Positions 27,137 to 38,495 of a stretch of 64,000 nt of DNA are shown here, one piece after another. Source of the stretch: Sulfurimonas sp. (GTDB lineage: Bacteria > Campylobacterota > Campylobacteria > Campylobacterales > Sulfurimonadaceae); assembly GCA_028687935.1 (NCBI GenBank), contig JAQTZE010000002.1:62001-126000 (forward strand), written 5' to 3'. The notes beneath the pieces were generated by a model, which worked only from the letters and a program-made list of their open reading frames with translations, had not been told where the DNA came from and ran no database searches. The position numbers and the translations under genes were made by a program. Positions within the stretch are counted from its first letter, which is position 1. Each line of letters starts with the position of its first letter.

Positions 27137-27163
27137 AAAAAAAGAGAGAACTATCTCTCTTTT
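27137..27163 (-). terminator. Rho-independent terminator overlapping a stop codon
   Basis: A perfect 10-bp inverted repeat, AAAAGAGAGA and TCTCTCTTTT, with a 4-base loop that contains most of the TAG stop of the upstream gene (stop at 27153-27151). In the - direction the stem ends in a run of Ts. It should end the transcript of the reductase-rhodanese gene and separate it from rplI. Because the stem starts in the last codons, terminating ribosomes may influence its folding. Confidence 0.75.
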
Positions 27164-27888
27164 GGTCCGCCGTAAGAAACGATACCGTGTGTGAGGTTAC
27201 TAATTTTTGTATAACCCATATCACCAAGAATTCTTGCACAGTGTGCAGAACGACTTCCTACATGACAATAAAGAATGATATTTTCATTTTTGTCAAGTTT
27301 TGCATCATCTAAAGTCTGAAAAAAGCTACTTGTTGGAATCAGTTTATCAGCACCTGTAATGTGACCCATCTGCCATTCCATATGTTCACGAACGTCAACT
27401 ATTTTAAATGATACCATACCAAGATCACGTGCTTCAATCAGGGCTATAAGCTCATCACCGTCAATCTCTCTTTGATTTACAAGAACTTGACACTCCTCTT
27501 TTGTAAGGCCACGAGAGTGGGTGTGCACTACTTCTTCCATGCCAAGTTCAACGCGCTTTGCAGCTGCAAACTCTGGAGTACAGAAAATTTGGCAGTGGCA
27601 AACACCTTCTTCAGGTATTTCATGTTCAAGTGCAGGTTTACAAGGACAGATTCTATCTTCAACACTTCTTGGTTTTTCATCAACAACTTCAACCATAAAA
27701 CAAGGACAAAAGCGTTTGTTGTACATCATCTTGTTTCGAGCAAGACCCATCTGAACACCTTCGTTTATCTCTGCTTGAGGATTGTACTCCCAGTTAAATT
27801 GCTTGATGACCTTATCTGTAAACTTTATCGTCTTTTGCATCTCTTCCTGAAATTCAGGTGAGTTCATGTCAATCTTAATAATGCTCAT
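27151..27888 (-). CDS. Ferredoxin-thioredoxin reductase catalytic domain fused to rhodanese
   Basis: A 245-residue two-domain protein. Residues about 10-125 match the catalytic subunit of ferredoxin:thioredoxin reductase, with the characteristic CPC (61-63), CPC (81-83) and CHC (97-99) cysteine patterns that hold a [4Fe-4S] cluster next to the redox disulfide. Residues about 140-245 are a rhodanese domain with active-site Cys208 in YCHVGSRS and the opening VDVREHMEWQMGHI. It probably couples electron transfer to sulfane-sulfur handling in the cytoplasm. Single gene, own terminator. Confidence 0.88.
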   Translation of the reverse strand: MSIIKIDMNSPEFQEEMQKTIKFTDKVIKQFNWEYNPQAEINEGVQMGLARNKMMYNKRFCPCFMVEVVDEKPRSVEDRICPCKPALEHEIPEEGVCHCQIFCTPEFAAAKRVELGMEEVVHTHSRGLTKEECQVLVNQREIDGDELIALIEARDLGMVSFKIVDVREHMEWQMGHITGADKLIPTSSFFQTLDDAKLDKNENIILYCHVGSRSAHCARILGDMGYTKISNLTHGIVSYGGPKER

Positions 27889-27912
27889 TTTTTTTCCTTG
27901 TGTTTATTTATA

Positions 27913-29154
27913 CTATTTTAAATGATTTCTTTTTTTACCAGCGATAATTCTTCTAAGCGCATTAAGTCTAATAAAGCCTTCTGCATCTTTTTGGTTGTAC
28001 ACTTCATCTTCTTCAAATGTTGAGTGTGCTTCAGAATAAAGAGACATATCTGATTCACGTCCTACAACTTGTACATTGCCTTTGTAAAGTTTAAGCTTTA
28101 CGCTCCCTTGAACATATTTTTGTGTAATGTCAATCGCTGCTTGCATCATTTCACGCTCAGGAGTAAACCAAAAACCATTATAGATAAGTTCTGCATATTT
28201 TGCGATCATGCCATCTTTCATATGTGCTTCTTCACGGTCTAGACAAATTGATTCTATTGCACGGTGTGCTTTGAGCATGATAGTTCCACCTGGAGTTTCA
28301 TAACATCCACGAGCTTTCATACCAACAAAACGGTTTTCAACGATATCAACGCGTCCTATTCCGTGTTTGTTTCCATACTCATTTAATGTTCTCAAAAGAG
28401 TAGCTGGAGACATCTCAACGCCATTGATTGAGATTGGATCACCATTTTTATAGCCGATAGTGATGTACTCTTTCTCATCTGGAGCTTTTTCAGGTGAAGT
28501 TGTCCAGAGCCACATTGACTCTTCTGGCTCATTCATTGGGTTTTCTAAGTGTAATCCTTCATAAGAGATATGAAGAAGGTTGGCATCCATAGAGTAAGGG
28601 CTCACAGTAGGATTTCCATTTGCATCTAAATGCTTTTGGTCTATTTTGATACCATGTTCTCTTGCATACGCTAAAAGTTTTTCTCTTGAATTTAAGTCCC
28701 ACTCTCTCCAAGGTGCTATAACAGTTATATCAGGGTTTAGGCCTAAATAACCAAGTTCAAATCGTACTTGATCGTTGCCTTTTCCCGTAGCACCGTGGCT
28801 TACTGCATCCGCACCCATTTTTGCTGCAATCTCTATCTGTTTTTTAGCGATAAGAGGTCTTGCAATTGAAGTACCAAGGAGATATTCACCTTCGTAAATT
28901 GCGTTTGCTCTAAACATAGGGAAAACGTAATCTTTTACAAACTCTTCTTGTACGTCAAGAATAAAAATATTTTCAGGTTTGATACCATTGTCAAGTGCTT
29001 TTTGACGTGCTGGTGCAACATCTTCACCTTGTCCTAAATCTGCCGTAAAGGTAATGACTTCAGCTTTGTACTCATCTTGTAACCACTTTAAAATGACACT
29101 TGTATCAAGTCCACCTGAATATGCTAAAACTACTTTTTTCACTTCTTTTTTCAT
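27913..29154 (-). CDS. argG: Argininosuccinate synthase
   Basis: A 413-residue ArgG. The PP-loop [15 protein letters not shown] is at residues 10-24; [33 protein letters not shown] and the C-terminal [19 protein letters not shown] are conserved. It joins citrulline and aspartate to argininosuccinate in arginine synthesis. No other arg gene is nearby. It has its own -10 element and is followed 24 bases later by the reductase-rhodanese gene. Confidence 0.97.
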   Translation of the reverse strand: MKKEVKKVVLAYSGGLDTSVILKWLQDEYKAEVITFTADLGQGEDVAPARQKALDNGIKPENIFILDVQEEFVKDYVFPMFRANAIYEGEYLLGTSIARPLIAKKQIEIAAKMGADAVSHGATGKGNDQVRFELGYLGLNPDITVIAPWREWDLNSREKLLAYAREHGIKIDQKHLDANGNPTVSPYSMDANLLHISYEGLHLENPMNEPEESMWLWTTSPEKAPDEKEYITIGYKNGDPISINGVEMSPATLLRTLNEYGNKHGIGRVDIVENRFVGMKARGCYETPGGTIMLKAHRAIESICLDREEAHMKDGMIAKYAELIYNGFWFTPEREMMQAAIDITQKYVQGSVKLKLYKGNVQVVGRESDMSLYSEAHSTFEEDEVYNQKDAEGFIRLNALRRIIAGKKRNHLK

Positions 29155-29189
29155 ATAAAAAACCCTTTGCTAGAGAAATAATTAACGCG

Positions 29190-29195
29190 ATTATA
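29190..29195 (-). promoter_or_regulatory. -10 element of argG
   Basis: TATAAT on the - strand, 35 bases before the argG start, preceded by GT and an A/T-rich stretch. No convincing -35. No arginine-operator-like palindrome is apparent around it. Confidence 0.5.
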
Positions 29196-29312
29196 ACGAA
29201 AAAGAGGTGAGGGAATACTTATAAAGAATGAATTTTGTGTATGGTCAATGAAATATAAAATGAGATGTAGCGAAACTAAGCAGAAAAAAGAGTTTTGGGT
29301 CTAAAGAGTTTT

Positions 29313-29702
29313 TCACCCTTTAGAATCAAATAATATACCTGTAACTTCTTGCATTTTTGGTAGAAAATCTGCAGCTTGTTCAGCTGGAAATCTACGTATC
29401 ATTTTGTTCGTTTGCTCTTCGATGACTGAGACATAAAAAACGTCGTTTGTGTCTACGCCAAATTTGAGGTTCGTATTCATTGGTGCCATTGCTTTATTGA
29501 GGTCATTCACCAAATCTTGTACTTTTTCTTTTGAATCCATTTTGTTTGTATTAACGGTGGATTCTTCTTTTTGCATTTGCTTTACAAGATCAACATTCTT
29601 CGGTTGTTGCACCTGTTGCTCTACTTGTTGTGCTCGTCCTTGAGTCTCGCTCGAAGCTAACTGTGATTGTTGCTGTCTCGCAACATTTGCTATGCCATCC
29701 AT
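29313..29702 (-). CDS. flaG: Flagellar protein FlaG
   Basis: A 129-residue FlaG-family protein. The Gln/Ser/Val-rich N-terminal region is followed by the conserved C-terminal domain (about 65-129) with LNKAMAPMNTNLKFGVDTND, VSVIEEQTNKMIRRFP and FLPKMQEVTGILFDSKG. FlaG influences flagellar filament length. It is a single gene preceded by a sigma-28-type promoter; no other flagellar genes occur in the window. Confidence 0.92.
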   Translation of the reverse strand: MDGIANVARQQQSQLASSETQGRAQQVEQQVQQPKNVDLVKQMQKEESTVNTNKMDSKEKVQDLVNDLNKAMAPMNTNLKFGVDTNDVFYVSVIEEQTNKMIRRFPAEQAADFLPKMQEVTGILFDSKG

Positions 29703-29738
29703 GACTTACTCCTGTTTTTAAGAATATTATTACAGATT

Positions 29739-29765
29739 AAATCGACACATAAATAAATAACTTTA
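29739..29765 (-). promoter_or_regulatory. Sigma-28 (FliA) promoter of flaG
   Basis: On the - strand TAAA (29765-29762), exactly 15 bases, then GTCGATTT (29746-29739). This fits the FliA consensus TAAA-N15-GCCGATAA closely. The element lies 37 bases before the flaG ATG, leaving room for an AGGAG ribosome-binding site. It makes flaG a late flagellar gene. Confidence 0.75.
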
Positions 29766-29817
29766 ATATAAATATGTAAAATTTAAAAATAATTAACTTT
29801 ATGCTACCCTTGCGTTT

Positions 29818-31023
29818 ATGAAAGCCTACACAAAACTCCTCTCAGACGAACCTTTACTCAAAAGACTCTCAGCTATACAGCTTATAGTTTATTTTGGTGC
29901 ATGGTTTTCCAATGTTGCCATTTATACACTTCTTTTAAATATGAACGTATCGGCAGAAATCGTTGCGTTTACAGCGATGATTCACTTTTTAGCAGGCGTG
30001 ATACAAGCCCCATTTTCAGGAAGTATCATCGATAAAGTGCAACCAAAGAAACTGATGCTTTCATTGATACTTCTAGAGATGAGTACAACATTTTTTCTCA
30101 TCTTTATCCATGAGCTCTCAGATCTTTGGCTCCTATACATTCTTATCTTTGTCAAAATGGCGGCGGCGAGTTTTTATTTTACGAGCGAGATGTCTCTATT
30201 ACCTAAGATTCTCAGTTCATCAAATCTACAAAAAGCAAATGAACTGCACTCTATTATCTGGTCTTTTTCTTACACTTTAGGTATGGCGTTAAGCGGTTTT
30301 GTTGTTTATCTTCTTGGTGTGAAAATGGCATTTATCCTTGATGGGCTTATACTTTTGTTTGCATTTTTTCTTTTTTATCGTGTTGATATTGAGGTAGAGT
30401 TGCATGAAACGCAGGAGAATTTGCTCGCGATGATGCAAGATACCTTTGCGTATCTCAAAAAAAATCCTCATGCGATTCATCTGATGCTCTTGCACTCTTT
30501 TATCGGGCTCACTGCGTTTGACGCTTTAGTCGCTTTGATGGTCAATAATTATTATGCTTCAATCATAGCGACCTCGCTCGCACTTGGACTGCTTCACGCA
30601 AGCCGTGCTATCGGTCTAGTGGTTGGGCCTATTATGATGCGAAACTGGGTCAATCACAAAAGAGTTGTCTATGTATTTATAGCTCAGGCTTTGGCTATCT
30701 GGCTTTGGGCGTATGTGATGCATAACTTTTATCTCTCGATCGCCGCGAGTGTTGTAGTTGGCTTATTTACGACGACACTTTGGTCCTATACCTATACTCT
30801 GCTGCAAAAAAATATTGATAAAAAATATTACGGTCGTATCGTTGCTTATAACGATATGCTTTTTCTCTCAAGCGCTGCGTTTACTTCATATATGATTGGA
30901 TATTTGGCGACTTTGGAGTACTCTTTGGGCTTTATCACTTTCCTTATCGGTCTTGGATTTGCAATAGGAGCGATTTATTATCGCTGGATACTCAAAACAC
31001 AGCAATTAGGTGAGATTCAATGA
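29818..31023 (+). CDS. MFS transporter
   Basis: A 401-residue major-facilitator protein with about 12 membrane helices. It resembles the MFS_3/enterobactin-exporter-like group: the early motif IVYFGAWFSNVAIYTLLLNM and a loop-2/3 motif GSIIDKVQPKKLML. The substrate cannot be told. It starts a + strand run; no Shine-Dalgarno is visible, and a TATGCT -10-like element lies only 12 bases before the ATG. It overlaps the next gene by 4 bases. Confidence 0.85.
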   Translation: MKAYTKLLSDEPLLKRLSAIQLIVYFGAWFSNVAIYTLLLNMNVSAEIVAFTAMIHFLAGVIQAPFSGSIIDKVQPKKLMLSLILLEMSTTFFLIFIHELSDLWLLYILIFVKMAAASFYFTSEMSLLPKILSSSNLQKANELHSIIWSFSYTLGMALSGFVVYLLGVKMAFILDGLILLFAFFLFYRVDIEVELHETQENLLAMMQDTFAYLKKNPHAIHLMLLHSFIGLTAFDALVALMVNNYYASIIATSLALGLLHASRAIGLVVGPIMMRNWVNHKRVVYVFIAQALAIWLWAYVMHNFYLSIAASVVVGLFTTTLWSYTYTLLQKNIDKKYYGRIVAYNDMLFLSSAAFTSYMIGYLATLEYSLGFITFLIGLGFAIGAIYYRWILKTQQLGEIQ

Positions 31024-31274
31024 TGACGTTTGCGGTGCTCGGCGGATTTCTACTTAATGTCGGTGCGTTTTTGACCTACAAAGGAAGAATCTATCAAGCA
31101 GTCATTGTCTACCTCTTTGCAGATATCTGCTGGATAGTGATGGCGTACGAGAAAAATGATTATTTAGGCTCATTTTTTATCATTACGGGCACAACTTTTG
31201 GTTTTTTAGCTTATTTGAAAATGAAAAAAGGGCAAATGAACAAAAGCCTCAATAAGGAAGACAATGATATATAA
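31020..31274 (+). CDS. Small membrane protein
   Basis: An 84-residue protein with three probable hydrophobic segments (FAVLGGFLLNVGAFLTY, QAVIVYLFADICWIVMAY, LGSFFIITGTTFGFLAYL) and a basic C-terminal tail. Its start overlaps the MFS gene by 4 bases and its end overlaps the next gene by 11, so it belongs to the same operon. No family recognised. Confidence 0.72.
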   Translation: MMTFAVLGGFLLNVGAFLTYKGRIYQAVIVYLFADICWIVMAYEKNDYLGSFFIITGTTFGFLAYLKMKKGQMNKSLNKEDNDI

Positions 31275-31536
31275 CTCTAAGATAGGTGCAATTGAACTCT
31301 CAAATCTTATAAGACTCTATCCAGCAGTGGTGGTCGATATGCACGGTGAAGTGGCAGAGATGAGTTTGGAATGGGCAGATTTGTATGGCGAGAAAGTCAA
31401 ACTAGTAAAATATATTTTAGTTTTTGATTATACAAAACCAGCAGAAGATACAAAAAACAAAAAAGTCCTTGAGTTTGAAACTAAAGAAGAACTGCTAATG
31501 ACAATGCAAGAGGTAGCACAATTTTTTCAAGACTAA
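31264..31536 (+). CDS. Hypothetical protein
   Basis: A 90-residue soluble acidic protein without signal or membrane segments, with alternating beta and alpha segments. It lies between the small membrane protein and the MATE gene, whose coding begins at the TAA stop of this gene. No motif recognised. Tight spacing on both sides supports its being real. Confidence 0.7.
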   Translation: MIYNSKIGAIELSNLIRLYPAVVVDMHGEVAEMSLEWADLYGEKVKLVKYILVFDYTKPAEDTKNKKVLEFETKEELLMTMQEVAQFFQD

Positions 31537-32849
31537 TCTCTAGCGACACAAAACGCGTTTTCTCGCTCGCAATCCCTGCAGCGTTCAAACATCTCGTAGA
31601 TATACTCCAAATTCTTATAGATATGCTTATGGTCGGTATGGTCAGTGTTTACGCACTTGCAGCGGTTGGGATGAGTATGCAGTTTATGATGGTCATCAAC
31701 GTTCTTATGACGCTTTATGTTGTCGGTGGCAATGCACTTATCTCGCGTTTTATCGGAGAAGGGCGTAAAAAGAGAGCTTCTGCACTTTTATATAGTTTAG
31801 CTATTTTTGCCGCAGTTTTGAGTATTGCTGTCGGACTCTGCGTTTATCTTTTTGCAGAGGATATGTACGCACTTATGGGAGCAGAGGCTGAGGTCGTAGT
31901 GCAAGGTGCGCTCTATTTTAAGATACTCGCAGCGGGTTTTATCGTCATCTTTCTTGACACACTTCTCTTTAATGCGCTCTCAGCAGCAGGAGATACAAAA
32001 AGTTCACTCTACATCAAACTTTTCTCAGCAGCGCTCAATGCATTTTTGAACTATATTTTGATTTTTGGACACTTTGGATTTCCTGCACTGGGGATAGAGG
32101 GTGCAGCCTATGCGACGGTCATCGCCTATACTTTCAATCTTGCAGCATACTTTTTTGTGCTCAAACTTCCAAACGCAATGCTTTTTTACCTGCCTGTAAT
32201 TCGAGTCAAAGATATGATTCGTGCCTACAACATTGGTTGGAGCGCGGCACTTGAACGCGGTGTTTCAAGTCTCTCGTTTTTGGTCTTCGTCTCTATCATC
32301 ACAGCGTATGGCACAGCAGAACTTGCAGGGTATCAGGTTGGTCTGCGTATCGAGGGGATTGCGTTTATGCCAGGGTTTGGATTTTCCATCGCGGCTATGG
32401 CACTTGTGGGGATGAGTTTGGGTGCTAAAGATCCTGAGAAAGCTTATACTTTGGGTGTCATCAGCGGAAGAGTCGCCTATGTTTTTATGGGAAGTGTTGG
32501 CGTTATTCTTATCCTTTTCCCAGAGTTTCTTGTCGGCTTTTTTACGCAGGACAGCGAGACGATAAAAGTAGCTTCGTATTATCTTATCCTCGTTGGTCTA
32601 GCGCAGATTCCTTTAGCTATCAGCTTTGTCTATTCTGCTGCACTCCGAGGTGCGGGTGCAACGAAGACTACACTCAAGATAAATGTTGCTTCACTCTGGC
32701 TCTTTCGCGTTATTCCCTCTTACATAGCCTATAAAATGGGTTTTGGAATCATCGCTATTTTTGTTATTATGAATGTGGAAACACTGATAAAAGGTTTGAT
32801 TTATCATACTATTTACAAAAAAAGAGTCTGGTTAGATACGAAAGTTTAA
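31536..32849 (+). CDS. MATE-family efflux protein with a non-canonical or lost start codon
   Basis: A MATE transporter of about 437 residues if coding begins at ATC 31536; the first usable ATG is 31623. The 29 codons before 31623 encode family-typical sequence (DTKRVFSLAIPAAFKHLVDI, then the first-helix DMLMVG), so they are part of the protein, yet that frame has no ATG, GTG or TTG between the nearest upstream stop (31482-31484) and 31623. The codon at 31536 is ATC within TAATC, exactly where a coupled TAATG start would sit. Twelve helices follow. Likely cation- or drug-proton antiport. Confidence 0.82.
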   Translation: MSSDTKRVFSLAIPAAFKHLVDILQILIDMLMVGMVSVYALAAVGMSMQFMMVINVLMTLYVVGGNALISRFIGEGRKKRASALLYSLAIFAAVLSIAVGLCVYLFAEDMYALMGAEAEVVVQGALYFKILAAGFIVIFLDTLLFNALSAAGDTKSSLYIKLFSAALNAFLNYILIFGHFGFPALGIEGAAYATVIAYTFNLAAYFFVLKLPNAMLFYLPVIRVKDMIRAYNIGWSAALERGVSSLSFLVFVSIITAYGTAELAGYQVGLRIEGIAFMPGFGFSIAAMALVGMSLGAKDPEKAYTLGVISGRVAYVFMGSVGVILILFPEFLVGFFTQDSETIKVASYYLILVGLAQIPLAISFVYSAALRGAGATKTTLKINVASLWLFRVIPSYIAYKMGFGIIAIFVIMNVETLIKGLIYHTIYKKRVWLDTKV

Positions 32850-32862
32850 AGCTCTTTTTCGC

Positions 32863-35504
<2,642 letters not shown>

Positions 35505-35533
<29 letters not shown>

Positions 35534-36344
35534 CACAGCCATTGCCATCGGCGGATTTGATGGGATGCATATCGGGCATCAGCATCTTTTTGCTGAGCTT
35601 GGAGAACGTGGGACAATAGTCGTTATAGAGACGGGCTATGCAAATCTGACTCCAAAAAGAGAAAGAGAGTATTTCTCGCACTATCCACTTATGTATATTG
35701 AACTTGATGAAGTGAGACATTTGGGTGGTGAGGAGTTTATAACACTCTTAAAAGAGCGTTTTCCAAAACTACAAAAAATAGTCGTCGGGTATGATTTTCA
35801 TTTTGGGAAAAATCGAAAGTACTCATTTTTGGATCTCAAAACGCTTTTTGATGGCGAAGTCGTAGTTGTCGATGAGGTTTCACATCATGGAGATTCTGTT
35901 CATTCACACAAGATACGCGCAAAGCTTCAGATAGGAGATATCAAAGGTGCAAACGCATTTCTGGGGCACAACTATACGATCCGTGGGAAGCATATCAGCG
36001 GGCAGGGGATTGGCAAAAAAGAGCTTGTTGCGACGATAAATCTTGACTGTGGAGGCTTTTTGCTTCCAAAAGAGGGCGTGTACGCGACGCTGACGCGTAT
36101 AGATGATGAAGAACACTATCATCCTTCTGTCTCTTTTTTAGGACACCGAGTCACAACGGATGGAAGTTTTGCAGTGGAGACACATGTGCTCGATGGTGAG
36201 GTTATTTGTAAAGAGAAAGCCGCTATCAGTTTCGTTGCGTTTATACGCGCAAATGAAAAGTTTCAAACACTTGACGTACTTAAAGATGCAATCAAAAAAG
36301 ATATTGCCAAAGCTTCAAAAGAGTTGCAGTTTTTACAACTCTAA
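35505..36344 (+). CDS. ribF: Bifunctional riboflavin kinase/FAD synthetase
   Basis: About 279 residues from TTG 35505, which has a strong AAGGAAGG 5 bases upstream; an in-frame ATG at 35523 lacks a ribosome-binding site. The FAD synthetase domain begins AIAIGGFDGMHIGHQHLF and contains VGYDFHFGKNRK. The riboflavin kinase domain (about 150-260) has the NYTIRGKHISGQGIGKKELV element with weaker conservation after it. It makes FMN and FAD in the cytoplasm. The start overlaps the tlyA end by 29 bases. Confidence 0.9.
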
Positions 36345-36362
36345 AATTAAAGGAAAACGCAG

Positions 36363-37391
36363 ATGATGCAAAGAGAATATTTACACGAAAACAAAGAGAT
36401 AAAGTTTACATTTGAACAAAACCAGAAAGACTTTATCGTCGATGAGATAGGTCTGGAGTATAAAGGCAGAGGAAACTTTCTCATTTTACTGGTCAAAAAA
36501 ATAGAACTTACAAGTTGGGATATGATCGCTGCGTTTGCAGAGTTTTTAAACTTGCCTGCTGAGAAGATCGGTTATGCTGGACTCAAAGACAAACATGCTA
36601 CAACGACGCAATATATCTCTATTGAAGCAAAGTATGAAAACACGATCAAAAAGTTTAAACATCCACAGATAAAAATCTTAAAAACGACGCGTCATACGCA
36701 CTCTATTCGTATGGGAGATTTGGTAGGGAACCGTTTTAGCATCAATCTTTTTGGAGTTGAGCCTATAGAAGCGGGACAAATCGAGAAACTTGCACGAAAA
36801 GCTGAAAAGATAGGAATGCCGAATTATTTTGGGTACCAAAGATTTGGACGAGATGAAGATTCGATAGAACAAGCAAAAGAGATGATAAGTGGAGAACTTC
36901 ATATCGAAGATACGAAGGTCAAAAAGTTTCTTATCTCTATCTACCAAAGCCAGTTTTTTAACGAATGGCTTAGAGAAAGAGTGCTTTTAAGCCGTGAAAA
37001 AAATGAGGGTAATTTTATGCTTTTAAACGGAGATATTTATCTTGCAAATGATGGCAAACTTTTTACTCCAAAAAATGTACCGCAAAAAGATTTTGAAGAG
37101 AAAAAAGTAGTTCCAACAGGTCTTTTATGCGGCAGAGGTGTTTTTCGTGCAAGAGATGAAGCAAGAGAGATTGAAGAGAAATATGATGATGAGTTTTTAT
37201 ATGAAAAAGGTCTCAGACGCGAAGCGATAGTTTTTCCAACAGATGTAGTTTATAACTACAATAAAAACTTCTCTATTTTTAATATTGCGTTTACACTTCC
37301 AAAAGGATCGTATGCAACGGTATTTTTAGAAAATATAGCAAATAAGAACTTCTCAGCGAAGAAAATTGCTGACAAAAGTAAACAAAGATAA
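36363..37391 (+). CDS. truD: tRNA pseudouridine synthase D
   Basis: A 342-residue TruD. The catalytic motif GYAGLKDKHATTTQ (aspartate in LKD) is near residue 75; the NYFGYQRFGR signature is at about 155, followed by the TRUD insertion domain, which is short here. It isomerises uridine 13 in tRNA-Glu. Two adjacent ATGs (36363 and 36366) could serve as start; AAGGAAA precedes both. It is the last gene of the ligA-tlyA-ribF-truD run. Confidence 0.94.
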   Translation: MMQREYLHENKEIKFTFEQNQKDFIVDEIGLEYKGRGNFLILLVKKIELTSWDMIAAFAEFLNLPAEKIGYAGLKDKHATTTQYISIEAKYENTIKKFKHPQIKILKTTRHTHSIRMGDLVGNRFSINLFGVEPIEAGQIEKLARKAEKIGMPNYFGYQRFGRDEDSIEQAKEMISGELHIEDTKVKKFLISIYQSQFFNEWLRERVLLSREKNEGNFMLLNGDIYLANDGKLFTPKNVPQKDFEEKKVVPTGLLCGRGVFRARDEAREIEEKYDDEFLYEKGLRREAIVFPTDVVYNYNKNFSIFNIAFTLPKGSYATVFLENIANKNFSAKKIADKSKQR

Positions 37392-37443
37392 GTAAATATT
37401 TAAAAAAGTATCGTTTATTATAATAATTTAATTCAACTTAGAC

Positions 37444-37449
37444 TATAAT
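37444..37449 (+). promoter_or_regulatory. -10 element of atpB
   Basis: TATAAT preceded by GAC, 31 bases before the atpB ATG, in an A/T-rich gap of 89 bases after truD. AAGGGAG ribosome-binding site follows. The -35 area is A/T-rich without a clear hexamer. Confidence 0.55.
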
Positions 37450-37480
37450 CTCGTAAATTTTTAGACAAGGGAGCACACCT

Positions 37481-38155
37481 ATGGGTGAATTGTTTACTTT
37501 TTTCGGACTTATCTCTCATGATAAGACATTTATGTATGTGACACACATGTTACTATCAGCTGGTATAGCGATAATATTAGTAAGAATGGCGATGTCAAAT
37601 CTTCAGCTTGTCCCAAGAGGCGCACAAAACGTTATGGAAGCATACGTTGGCGGCGTTTTAAAAATGGGTACAGATGTTATGGGTAAAGAAAACGCAAGTC
37701 GTTTCCTTCCTCTTGTTGCTACCATCGGTCTTTTTGTCGGTATAGCGAACCTTATTGGTGTTATTCCTGGTTTTGAAGCTCCAACTGCATTTTTAGAGAT
37801 GCCTCTTACTTTAGCTTTGAGTGTATTTGTATATTATAACTATGTAGGTATCAAAGAGCAGGGTGTTATCAAGTATTTCAAACACTTCCTTGGACCTGTT
37901 TGGTGGTTATACTGGTTGATGTTTCCAATCGAAATCGTTTCTCACTTCTCACGTTTAGTGTCACTTAGCTTCCGTCTTTTTGGAAATGTTAAGGGTGATG
38001 ATATGTTCTTGATGGTAATACTTATGCTTGCTCCATGGATTCTTCCAATGATTCCATTTGCACTTCTTACTTTTATGGCGTTTTTACAAGCGTTTATCTT
38101 TATGATGCTTACATACGTTTACTTAGGTGGCGCTATCGCTGTTGACGATCACTAG
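37481..38155 (+). CDS. atpB: ATP synthase F0 subunit a
   Basis: A 224-residue integral membrane protein with five to six helices. The proton half-channel helix SLSFRLFGNVKGDDMFLMVI contains the essential arginine (LSFRLFGN), and the C-terminal helix FLQAFIFMMLTYVYLGGAI is typical. It pairs with the c-ring to carry protons. In this genome it stands apart from atpD-atpC at the window start and has its own promoter; a separate atpB is common in Campylobacterota. Confidence 0.96.
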   Translation: MGELFTFFGLISHDKTFMYVTHMLLSAGIAIILVRMAMSNLQLVPRGAQNVMEAYVGGVLKMGTDVMGKENASRFLPLVATIGLFVGIANLIGVIPGFEAPTAFLEMPLTLALSVFVYYNYVGIKEQGVIKYFKHFLGPVWWLYWLMFPIEIVSHFSRLVSLSFRLFGNVKGDDMFLMVILMLAPWILPMIPFALLTFMAFLQAFIFMMLTYVYLGGAIAVDDH

Positions 38156-38166
38156 GTTGTTTACAG

Positions 38167-38430
38167 ATGCAAAAAGATATGTTTGAGAAAATCATTCACT
38201 TTTTGCTCGGAGCATCATGGGCCATCGTGCTCTTTGGTGCTCTTATAACTTTTAAAATCTTCTTTGTGCTGGGCTTTGGCCTCGCATTTTTTATCACAAT
38301 CCTCTATATTATCCTCTCACTTTTTCTGATCTTAGCCCTTGATGCCTTTTCTGTTAACAAAGAGCGCTTGGAAGAAGCAAAAAAACAGACAAAACTTTTG
38401 GAAAAACTCTACGCCAAACATAGTAAATAA
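38167..38430 (+). CDS. Small membrane protein next to atpB
   Basis: An 87-residue protein with two long hydrophobic segments (SWAIVLFGALITFKIFFVL, then FFITILYIILSLFLILAL) and a charged C-terminal helix (NKERLEEAKKQTKLLEKL). It begins 11 bases after atpB, suggesting co-transcription. It might assist F0 assembly, as AtpI/AtpQ-type proteins do, but no similarity supports that. Function unknown. Confidence 0.75.
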   Translation: MQKDMFEKIIHFLLGASWAIVLFGALITFKIFFVLGFGLAFFITILYIILSLFLILALDAFSVNKERLEEAKKQTKLLEKLYAKHSK

Positions 38431-38495
38431 CACATTTTAAAGCTTTTTTTAGCTAAAATGAAAAACTTAATTATTAGTTATTTAGAAGGAAATCT

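Noticed and set aside
29155..29312. 158-base gap between argG and flaG as a possible RNA gene
   Set aside because: No tRNA-like cloverleaf or strong structure; the argG promoter and a repeated AAAACTCTTT after flaG are all I see.
31534..31623. Truncation of the MATE protein at its N-terminus
   Set aside because: The missing N-terminus is fully encoded upstream in frame; only the start codon is abnormal.
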